Shown here piece by piece: positions 58,400 through 64,000 of a DNA stretch of 64,000 bases; within the stretch, counting starts at the first letter, position 1; each line of letters starts with the position of its first letter. A program made the position numbers and the translations under genes. The notes beneath the pieces are model-generated. The model did not search any database and was not told the DNA's origin. It saw nothing but the letters and a program-made list of their open reading frames with translations. Origin of the DNA: Mucilaginibacter aquariorum (GTDB lineage: Bacteria; Bacteroidota; Bacteroidia; Sphingobacteriales; Sphingobacteriaceae); NCBI RefSeq assembly GCF_024498135.1, contig NZ_JANHOH010000002.1:372001-436000 (forward strand). The letters run 5' to 3'.

Positions 58400-59044
58400 C
58401 TAGAGTATTTGCGCCAATTCCTCAAAGTTGTTGATAGTAGCGATCTGTCCGCTTTCTACCTTGCCAAACCCATACGATGCAAAAATGAAAGGTACGCCGG
58501 CTTTGGTGGCCGACTCATAATCGCCCGTGGTATCACCTATATAAACCGGGTTTTTAAGGTTGTGATCGGTAACAATATCCCTGATATTATCGGCCTTTGG
58601 GTTGCCTTTTGTGCCAAAACATTGGTGCGCCAAAAAGTGGGGGTGCATGTTATGCAGATCTAAAAACAATTCGATATAGCCACTTTGGCAATTGCTTACA
58701 ATGTATAGCTTGTACTTTTTGCCCAGGTAAGTTAAGGTATCGGCAAGATTAGCGTATAAGGTACCGCCTTTTTTGTGCAGGATCTCCAGCTCACTTACCG
58801 AGCATAAATATTTTACTTCTTCGCGTTGTTCGTGGCTTAAAAAAGGGAACAGGGTTTCAAAGATCTTATCATAGGTCATTCCTGTAATGGAACGTACACG
58901 GTCGCGGGTCATTACCTCGTGGCTCATGTAAGTCGCTTTCGCAAGGGCCGCTTGCCATGCCTCGGTAACGGTATCGGTGCTATCCCAAAGGGTACCGTCT
59001 AAATCAAATATTATACTGTCGAATTTATCTTTTAAGCTATCCAT
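58400..59044 (-). CDS. HAD-family hydrolase (phosphoglycolate phosphatase-like)
   Basis: A 214-residue HAD hydrolase. Motif I is FDLDGTLWDST with the catalytic Asp pair, motif II is YIVSNCQSGY and motif III/IV is NPVYIGDTTGDYESATKAG. The four-helix cap after residue 15 places it in subfamily I with phosphoglycolate phosphatase Gph. It hydrolyses a small phosphate ester in the cytoplasm; the exact one is not certain. An exact -7 element lies 17 bases before the start. Confidence 0.87.
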   Translation of the reverse strand: MDSLKDKFDSIIFDLDGTLWDSTDTVTEAWQAALAKATYMSHEVMTRDRVRSITGMTYDKIFETLFPFLSHEQREEVKYLCSVSELEILHKKGGTLYANLADTLTYLGKKYKLYIVSNCQSGYIELFLDLHNMHPHFLAHQCFGTKGNPKADNIRDIVTDHNLKNPVYIGDTTGDYESATKAGVPFIFASYGFGKVESGQIATINNFEELAQIL

Positions 59045-59061
59045 TCCTGCGTTTTGTGCCG

Positions 59062-59069
59062 CAAAAATA
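59062..59069 (-). promoter_or_regulatory. -7 promoter element of the HAD hydrolase gene
   Basis: TATTTTTG on the minus strand, exact TAnnTTTG, 17 bases from the start codon. Confidence 0.5.
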
Positions 59070-59092
59070 GAAGTTTATTTTATTGAGACCGA

Positions 59093-59245
59093 TTAATATA
59101 TTGGGAATTGACCGTATATAAACATTAAAGACATAAACGGAATGGTAAGTAAAAGAAATACCCTTGCTTGTTCTACTTTATCAGAGTCGCCTTTAACAAA
59201 TACGTGGTTAAGATCGGTTAATATGGTTTTTATCGCGTTTTTCAT
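59093..59245 (-). CDS. Possible 50-residue membrane protein
   Basis: An ATG-started frame of 50 codons: a charged N-terminal half (KTILTDLNHVFVKGDSDKVE) and a hydrophobic C-terminal helix (RVFLLLTIPFMSLMFIYG). The composition suits a small single-pass membrane protein, and no longer frame covers this space on the minus strand. No promoter element or homologue is known to me, so it remains a candidate gene. Confidence 0.4.
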   Translation of the reverse strand: MKNAIKTILTDLNHVFVKGDSDKVEQARVFLLLTIPFMSLMFIYGQFPIY

Positions 59246-59330
59246 GGTAAACATATTTAATTGTGGTTTCTGTATATGTGACCATGAAGAATTTGAAAGG
59301 TTTAACGGGTATGCAATTGTAAACTACATG

Positions 59331-59792
59331 TTACTTTGCATCGTTTATTTCTATCCAATAACCATCCGGGTCCTGGATGTAAACCTGCGATACGCCATCT
59401 ACGCGGTGCTCAACCTGCCCGGCTACACCTTTCCAGTTACAGTAGGTGATCTTTTTCTCGTTAAGCAAGGCTATAAATTTGGAGATGGAAGGCACGCTGA
59501 AGCAAATGTGATCGGCAATAAGTTTTGGGGCAGTAGAGCAATCGCTCTGTATAACGTGCATGGCAATTTTGGGGGCAATGCTATACCAGGTGTGAACGGT
59601 ATCTTTAAAAGGGTTTGGAACTATTTTTAAATTTAAAACCGAAGTATAAAAGGCATTGCTTTTTTTAAGATCTTTTGAGCAAAGGGCCACATGGTTAAAC
59701 ACCGTTTGCGCGCTGCTTATTAATGGAAAGCTCAATAATAGTACTAATGCGATCTTAATAGTACTGGGTTTTAATTGGATGTAGTTTAACAT
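59331..59792 (-). CDS. Exported VOC-fold (glyoxalase-like) protein
   Basis: A 153-residue protein with a signal peptide (IKIALVLLLSFPLISSAQ) followed by one vicinal-oxygen-chelate domain: FNHVALCSKDLKKSNAFYTSVLNLK, then IADHICFSVPSISKFIALL and YIQDPDGYWIEIND. The metal ligands H (in NHVAL), H (in DHICF) and E (in WIEIND) are present, so it may be a metal-dependent glyoxalase or dioxygenase-like enzyme, secreted to the periplasm, which is unusual for this fold. It could also be a binding protein. A plus-strand open frame over it is only its shadow. Confidence 0.85.
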   Translation of the reverse strand: MLNYIQLKPSTIKIALVLLLSFPLISSAQTVFNHVALCSKDLKKSNAFYTSVLNLKIVPNPFKDTVHTWYSIAPKIAMHVIQSDCSTAPKLIADHICFSVPSISKFIALLNEKKITYCNWKGVAGQVEHRVDGVSQVYIQDPDGYWIEINDAK

Positions 59793-59932
59793 ATTACAAA
59801 TTGTTAATGTGTGTTAAATATACACTTTGCGGCTTATCCCCTTAAAGTTTTTTTAATAATCATTGTAACAATGTAAATATACTTCTTGCCTATATTGTAC
59901 ATTATTAAATAACTGAAAACCTCACGAACGCT

Positions 59933-60577
59933 ATGCAAACAAAAAATAATGCTGTTATTGCCATTAGCGCATTAATCGCGATACTTACCTGGTTCGCGCT
60001 TATCCTGCAGTTTTATTTGTCAATGACAGCTTACCTGGCAAAAGGGCGTACATTAGGCGGAAGCCTGGTGGAGTTTTTTAGTTATTTCACTATTCAATGC
60101 AATTTACTTACGGCTATCGGGCTTACCGCTGTGGCAGTGAGCGGGTTTAATAAAAGTTTTTTCTCAAGGCGGGGAGTGTTAACGGCTATCGCGGTTTATA
60201 TTAGTATTGTATGCCTGGTTTATAATATCGTATTACGCGGAACTGTGCACCCGGTAGGTTGGCATAGGGTAGCTGATGAACTGCTTCACGCTGTTTGCCC
60301 GCCGTTGTTTGTACTTTTTTGGGTGATATATGTGCCCAAGCAAAACATCAACTGGAAAGATGCTTTTAGCTGGCTCTGGTATCCTTTCTTCTATTTGGTT
60401 TATATACTGATAAGGGGAAGTCTGTCTGCGTTGTATCCATACTTTTTTCTTAATGCAGTTAATTTGGGCTACCCCCAGGTGTTTATAAACATAGCTATGC
60501 TGATGGTGGTTTTTTTGGCCTTTTGCATGCTTTATGTTTTTATAGCGCGGCTAATAACCAGGCGAACCGCTGCATAA
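59933..60577 (+). CDS. Pr6Pr family membrane protein
   Basis: A 214-residue inner-membrane protein with about six helices. It carries the Pr6Pr (FAR-17a/AIG1-like) signature: FFSYFTIQCNLLTAIGL near residue 50, VYNIVLRGTVHPVGWHRVADELLHAVCPPLFVLFW in the centre and PFFYLVYILIRG further on. The conserved His residues in the centre could bind a metal or act in hydrolysis, as in the related AIG1/ADTRP lipid hydrolases. Function in bacteria is not known. The promoter is not recognised. Confidence 0.82.
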   Translation: MQTKNNAVIAISALIAILTWFALILQFYLSMTAYLAKGRTLGGSLVEFFSYFTIQCNLLTAIGLTAVAVSGFNKSFFSRRGVLTAIAVYISIVCLVYNIVLRGTVHPVGWHRVADELLHAVCPPLFVLFWVIYVPKQNINWKDAFSWLWYPFFYLVYILIRGSLSALYPYFFLNAVNLGYPQVFINIAMLMVVFLAFCMLYVFIARLITRRTAA

Positions 60578-60721
60578 ATATCGCCTTCCAAATACCTTCC
60601 CGGCTTTCAGAATTCCTTTGTAACGATTTAGTGATACTCGCTTGCGCGGATTAAACTTTGCATTCCGGGCTTAGTTTAACATTTAAACAAACAAGAGTTA
60701 AGTACTTAAAAAATATCGATT

Positions 60722-60892
60722 ATGAAAAAGGAAATAGTGAGATTGTTAGCGTTATTAGTATTTGGCGCAGCAGCATTAAGCAGTTGTTCAATTGAAAACA
60801 GGGGCCACAGGGGCAGGTATAATCATAACCGCCATCATGACCGCTACCACGATAATGACCGTGACCATGACTATCATTATCGCGGTTACTGA
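60722..60892 (+). CDS. 56-residue His/Asp-rich lipoprotein
   Basis: A short gene: signal peptide KKEIVRLLALLVFGAAALSS with the lipobox cysteine at C22 and a mature part of only 35 residues, dominated by His, Asp, Arg, Tyr and Asn (NHNRHHDRYHDNDRDHDYHY). Such composition suggests binding of Ni, Zn, Cu or other metals or of polyanions. It is not a shadow: no longer frame on either strand competes with it, and the lipobox is exact. The second small gene starts 28 bases after its stop, so the two form a unit. Confidence 0.7.
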   Translation: MKKEIVRLLALLVFGAAALSSCSIENRGHRGRYNHNRHHDRYHDNDRDHDYHYRGY

Positions 60893-60920
60893 TCAAATTC
60901 AAAATAATAAAATCTAATAC

Positions 60921-61181
60921 ATGAAATACTTAAAAATATTTGCCGTAGCCGTAGTTGCAATGTTTGCCGTTGAAGGCGCAAAAGCACAAGTAGTAGTACA
61001 TGCCCGTATTGGCTCGCCCGCGCCCCCTGTACGCACAGTTGTAGTAGAAAGGCCGGTTGAGCGCCGTGTTGTTGTAGTTGACAGGTATCACCGCCGCTCG
61101 CATTACCGCAGAACGGTAGTGGTGAGCAGGCCGGCTTATTACCGAGCGCATCACAAACGTGTAGTGGTAAGGCATTATTAA
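60921..61181 (+). CDS. Small exported Arg/His/Val-rich protein
   Basis: An 86-residue protein with a signal peptide (AVVAMFAVEGAKA) and a mature chain of repeated Val-Val-Val plus Arg, His and Tyr (VERRVVVVDRYHRRSHYRR). It is strongly basic, while its 56-residue neighbour alternates acidic and basic residues. The strand-like VVV repeats might form a small beta-structure. Function unknown; a role at the envelope in metal or polyanion binding is a guess. It ends at a strong bidirectional terminator shared with the GH16 gene. Confidence 0.72.
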   Translation: MKYLKIFAVAVVAMFAVEGAKAQVVVHARIGSPAPPVRTVVVERPVERRVVVVDRYHRRSHYRRTVVVSRPAYYRAHHKRVVVRHY

Positions 61182-61189
61182 TAGATCAT

Positions 61190-61225
61190 AAAAACGCCCT
61201 CCCGATTATCGGGAGGGCGTTTTTA
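61190..61225. terminator. Bidirectional terminator
   Basis: Near-perfect 17-base stem AAAAACGCCCTCCCGAT / ATCGGGAGGGCGTTTTT with almost no loop, and T-runs on both strands; it serves the basic small protein and the GH16 gene. Confidence 0.85.
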
Positions 61226-61227
61226 TG

Positions 61228-62076
61228 CTACTTGGTTATCAGTACCCAATCTACATATACGTTAGCCTTCCCGGCCTTAATTTTATCAACCGATGCCTGC
61301 GATAAACCGAAATAGGGTTTAGTGATCTTGTTCACCCCGTTAGGGTAACCGCCACCCAAAGCAAAGTTCAATATTAAAAACTTAGGGTTATCAAAGGCCC
61401 ATTTGCCATACTTCTCAACCATTGGTTTTGTAACGGTGTAAGTTGCTTTACCGTCTATCTTAAAAATAATACTATCTGCTGTCCAATCTACGCTGTACAC
61501 ATGCCATTGGGTAGCATCAACACCTTTAGGGAAAGTTGCACGATAAACCAATGGCGTATTGCCAAAGTAACCTGACCCATGCAAGGCGTTGCTGGTCCAT
61601 GATGCATCGCCAACGGTTTCCATTATATCAATTTCGCCGCAGTCGGGCCATTCGCCACCGCCTAAGGCCCAAAATGCGGGCCATAAGCCTTCGCCGCCCG
61701 TAACCTTCATCCGTGCGGACGCGCTACCGTAGGTGAACATTACTTTATCGCGCGTATTTATCCTGCCCGATACAAAATCGTATTTCTTTCCTTCTGCACT
61801 GGTATGCCCGGCCTTGTATAAAGCTTTTAAGACCAGCGCACCGTTGGTAGCACCCTCGGTTTTGCCTTTAACGGTAGATATGGTTGTGCCATTATCTACA
61901 TAGGCCTGTTGCTCGTCATTAACCGTACTGCCGGTAATCTCAACGTTCCATTTGCTGCGATCAAGCGCCTTGGCGTTAAAGTCTTCAAAAAATACGGTAT
62001 CTTTTTTTGTTTGCTGCGCGATTACTGCTGTAGAAAACAATAGCAAGGCCGAAAGAGTTAATAAGCGTGGTTGCAT
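61228..62076 (-). CDS. Glycoside hydrolase family 16 protein (laminarinase-like)
   Basis: A 282-residue exported endo-glucanase-like enzyme. The ATG at 62076 gives a normal signal peptide (QPRLLTLSALLLFSTAVIAQ); the upstream in-frame ATG at 62136 adds 20 residues. The GH16 catalytic motif is in PDCGEIDIMETVGD (E-I-D-I-M-E), with the two glutamates as nucleophile and acid/base. Substrate-binding Trp residues appear in GLWPAFWALGG and WHVYSVDWTADSI. It likely cuts beta-1,3- or mixed-linkage glucans. No carbohydrate-binding module is seen. Confidence 0.92.
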   Translation of the reverse strand: MQPRLLTLSALLLFSTAVIAQQTKKDTVFFEDFNAKALDRSKWNVEITGSTVNDEQQAYVDNGTTISTVKGKTEGATNGALVLKALYKAGHTSAEGKKYDFVSGRINTRDKVMFTYGSASARMKVTGGEGLWPAFWALGGGEWPDCGEIDIMETVGDASWTSNALHGSGYFGNTPLVYRATFPKGVDATQWHVYSVDWTADSIIFKIDGKATYTVTKPMVEKYGKWAFDNPKFLILNFALGGGYPNGVNKITKPYFGLSQASVDKIKAGKANVYVDWVLITK

Positions 62077-62179
62077 AAATTTAAATTGGTGGCTAAAAAT
62101 AAGTAATAACCTGCAAAGCAGCGTTTTTACATCCAAATTACCTTTACTTTTTTATATTGCGGCCTAAAGGCTTTACACA

Positions 62180-63436
62180 ATGCATAGAGGCGGTTTTCTT
62201 AAAGTATTCCTCATTATGTCAGCAATTTCCCTGCTGATGGACTGGTACGTTTTTATGGGGTTGCGCACCTTTACTGCCGACTGGCGATCTCGCCCCTTGC
62301 GGCTTATAGTTACCTGGGGTTTCCTGCTGGTATCGGTAGGGGTGACCGCGCTATTTTTATTTGGCTTGAGCAGCTTAAGTACTGCCCGGGGTATGACACC
62401 TTTTCATGAATGGATGCTGAGTTTGTTCCTTACTTTTTTGGTAACCAAATTATTCTTTGTAATCGTGCTTTCGCTGGGCGATTTAGGGCGTTTTTTATAC
62501 GGAATTGTACGTTCTGTGGCCGATAAAAAAACCAGTGAGGGCTTCTTTCCGTCGCGCCGTAAATTTATTACCGAGATAGCCATATTGATTGCAGCGATAC
62601 CTTTTACATCGTTTTTTTACGCGATGTTTCGCGGCAAATATGATTATAAGGTGCACAGGCAAACCATATATTATGATGAACTGCCGGATGCTTTTGATGG
62701 ATTTACCATAACGCAACTATCAGATATTCACTCCGGTAGCTTTGATAATGTAAAGGCTGTGCAGCGCGGCATAGATCTGGCCATAGCTCAAAAGTCTGAT
62801 CTGTTTGTATTCACCGGCGATCTGGTTAACAATGCCGCCTGGGAAATTGAGCAGTACATAGACCGTTTTGGGAAGATAAAAGCGCCTTTTGGTCAGTTCT
62901 CGATATTAGGTAACCACGATTACGGCGATTACATCAAATGGAACAGCGAGCAGGACAAACACGCTAACCTTGCAAAACTAAAACAGCATCACGCCGAACT
63001 TGGTTATCGCCTGCTGCTTAACGAAAATGTTGTGCTGGAAAAAGGCGGACAAAAAATATCACTGATAGGTGTGGAAAATTGGGGCAGAGGTTTTATCCAA
63101 TTAGGTGACCTTGACCGGGCCATGCAAGGTGTTGATAAAGAAACGTTTAAGGTGCTTTTATCGCACGACCCAAGCCATTGGGAAGAGAAAGTACGTTATC
63201 ATCCTACAGAAATACATTTAACATTGGCAGGCCACACCCACGGGGCACAGTTTGGTATTGAAGCCGCCGGTTTACGCTGGAGTCCGGTTAAATATCAGTA
63301 TGTGGACTGGGCTGGTTTGGCTAATCATAAAAATCGTTACCTGTATGTAAACCGGGGCTTCGGTTTTCTGGCATTCTCCGGAAGGCTTGGCATTTGGCCG
63401 GAGATAACGGTTATAACGTTGAAAAAGAGGTCTTAA
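62180..63436 (+). CDS. Membrane-anchored metallophosphoesterase
   Basis: A 418-residue protein: an N-terminal region with about four transmembrane helices (to residue 155), then a calcineurin-like phosphoesterase domain with SDIHSGSFDN (Asp and His), FTGDLVNNA, ILGNHDYGDY, VLLSHDPSHW and LAGHTHGAQF. These supply the dinuclear metal centre. It resembles the YkoQ/YaeI group, for which a UDP-diacylglucosamine or phosphodiester substrate has been suggested. Its exact substrate is not known. It is divergent from the GH16 gene. Confidence 0.9.
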   Translation: MHRGGFLKVFLIMSAISLLMDWYVFMGLRTFTADWRSRPLRLIVTWGFLLVSVGVTALFLFGLSSLSTARGMTPFHEWMLSLFLTFLVTKLFFVIVLSLGDLGRFLYGIVRSVADKKTSEGFFPSRRKFITEIAILIAAIPFTSFFYAMFRGKYDYKVHRQTIYYDELPDAFDGFTITQLSDIHSGSFDNVKAVQRGIDLAIAQKSDLFVFTGDLVNNAAWEIEQYIDRFGKIKAPFGQFSILGNHDYGDYIKWNSEQDKHANLAKLKQHHAELGYRLLLNENVVLEKGGQKISLIGVENWGRGFIQLGDLDRAMQGVDKETFKVLLSHDPSHWEEKVRYHPTEIHLTLAGHTHGAQFGIEAAGLRWSPVKYQYVDWAGLANHKNRYLYVNRGFGFLAFSGRLGIWPEITVITLKKRS

Positions 63437-63457
63437 CAATATTGGCCATTAGTATAG

Positions 63458-64000
63458 TTAGCTTAGCCACTTCCCAAATTCGTGAAACTTTTTAATGCTG
63501 ATGCCAATTTTACTGCCAACAGGATATTTGCGGCGGGCATAATTAATAACACGAAGAGAAACTTCTTCGCGTTCGATGATCAGTTCTTCAAAAAAGCCTT
63601 TAAAAAGCACTTGCTTTACCGTCCACTTAGTGCCCACTCCGAGTGGGGAAATACTAATGTTTTCGGCGTAAATAACCACTGTACTCCGTTTTGATTTTAT
63701 GCCACAAACTTTGGCCTGTGCTGTAGTAAGCTCGCTGCAGCTAACCAATATTTTAGCGGTGTAAAGCAACTTAGGCGAGTGATAAAGTCCTTCCGGCGAA
63801 CCATATTCTACAATTTCGCCCTCTTTAATAACAATCAACTCGTCAGCCATAGAAAGCAGTTCGGCCGGGTCATGCGATACCAGGATAACGGTTACGCCCC
63901 ATTCTTTAACTATCTGGCGAATATCATGCTGAAGGCTTTCGCGGTAATTGGCATCTACCTGGTTAAATGGCTCGTCAAGCATCAATACTTCGGGGCGGTT
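63458..64000 (-). CDS. ABC transporter ATP-binding protein, N-terminal part outside the window
   Basis: The last 181 residues of an ABC ATPase; the frame is open to the window edge. Walker B is LMLDEPFNQVD (slightly modified D-loop) and the switch histidine lies in LVSHDPAELLSMADELIVI. A C-terminal extension of about 100 residues follows, with a strand-rich domain resembling TOBE (VVIYAENISISPLG, EELIIEREEVSLRVINYA). This arrangement is found in PotA/FbpC-type importer ATPases for polyamines, iron or sugars. Walker A is not in the window. Its end lies 22 bases from the convergent phosphoesterase gene. Confidence 0.85.
   Translation of the reverse strand, partial: NRPEVLMLDEPFNQVDANYRESLQHDIRQIVKEWGVTVILVSHDPAELLSMADELIVIKEGEIVEYGSPEGLYHSPKLLYTAKILVSCSELTTAQAKVCGIKSKRSTVVIYAENISISPLGVGTKWTVKQVLFKGFFEELIIEREEVSLRVINYARRKYPVGSKIGISIKKFHEFGKWLS

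Noticed and set aside
59142..59630. 162-residue plus-strand open frame
   Set aside because: It lies antisense to the VOC-fold gene, whose domain and signal peptide are clear; the plus-strand translation has no recognisable pattern.
1..64000. tRNA, rRNA, CRISPR, prophage, integrase or transposase genes
   Set aside because: I looked for cloverleaf, CRISPR-spaced repeats and the usual protein motifs and found none; the mobile signal here is only in small repeats without their own enzymes.

Overview
The window is chromosomal DNA of a member of the Bacteroidota, most likely Sphingobacteriaceae and close to Mucilaginibacter or Pedobacter. The reasons are: promoters of the Bacteroidota type (a TAnnTTTG -7 element, twice with TTG 18 bases upstream), almost no Shine-Dalgarno sequences, many lipoproteins and families largely restricted to this phylum (DUF4783, DUF4294, LpxR-type lipid A deacylase, BshB1, L-lysine 6-transaminase, dual-membrane anti-sigma proteins), and several families of intergenic palindromes. 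G+C is in the low forties by eye. I see no tRNA, rRNA, CRISPR array, prophage or insertion sequence with a transposase.

Layout. 1-9.1 kb: the end of an amidohydrolase, a small crystallin J1-type protein, a nitrilase-superfamily amidase, a lipoprotein epimerase, a long PurF-like amidotransferase, a LysE exporter, a FucP-type sugar transporter and dCMP deaminase. 9.1-9.8 kb: a gene-free pile of nested repeats. 9.8-18.3 kb: cytidylate kinase, ArfB, a lipoprotein, LpxR, Lon, a TPR protein, a lipoprotein and phosphoglycerate mutase. 18.4-30.4 kb: housekeeping genes nadC, plsY, an M48 protease, pabB, purA, fur, spoT, a Gpx-BshB1 thiol operon. 30.6-39.4 kb: lysine aminotransferase, a second long repeat, a D-cysteine desulfhydrase-like enzyme, RluD, a PabC-like enzyme, Fmt, NamZ and an FtsX-type permease. 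39.4-41.4 kb: an ECF sigma factor overlapping a protein that looks like a trans-envelope anti-sigma factor. 41.5-48.4 kb: MazG, MnmD, a cell-wall amidase, a Tat-exported oxidoreductase, YceI. 48.5-64 kb: accessory genes, including a frameshifted lipoprotein, GH3 and GH16 glycosidases, a ROK regulator, two tiny His-rich exported proteins, a metallophosphoesterase and the end of an ABC ATPase.

How they work together. Most genes are metabolic or envelope housekeeping in short operons. PabB and the PabC-like enzyme would make p-aminobenzoate. Gpx and BshB1 point to bacillithiol-linked peroxide defence. The GH3, GH16, ROK and FucP-type genes suggest use of beta-glucans, although no SusC/SusD pair is present.

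Most interesting: (1) the sigma factor and dual-membrane anti-sigma pair; (2) five genes, three with GTG starts, whose start codon lies exactly 4 bases after a TAnnTTTG -7 element (a sixth lies 5 bases after), implying leaderless mRNAs; (3) a ~275-bp dispersed element present twice, with nested stems and two compensatory base-pair changes; (4) perfect dyads in front of fur and yceI.
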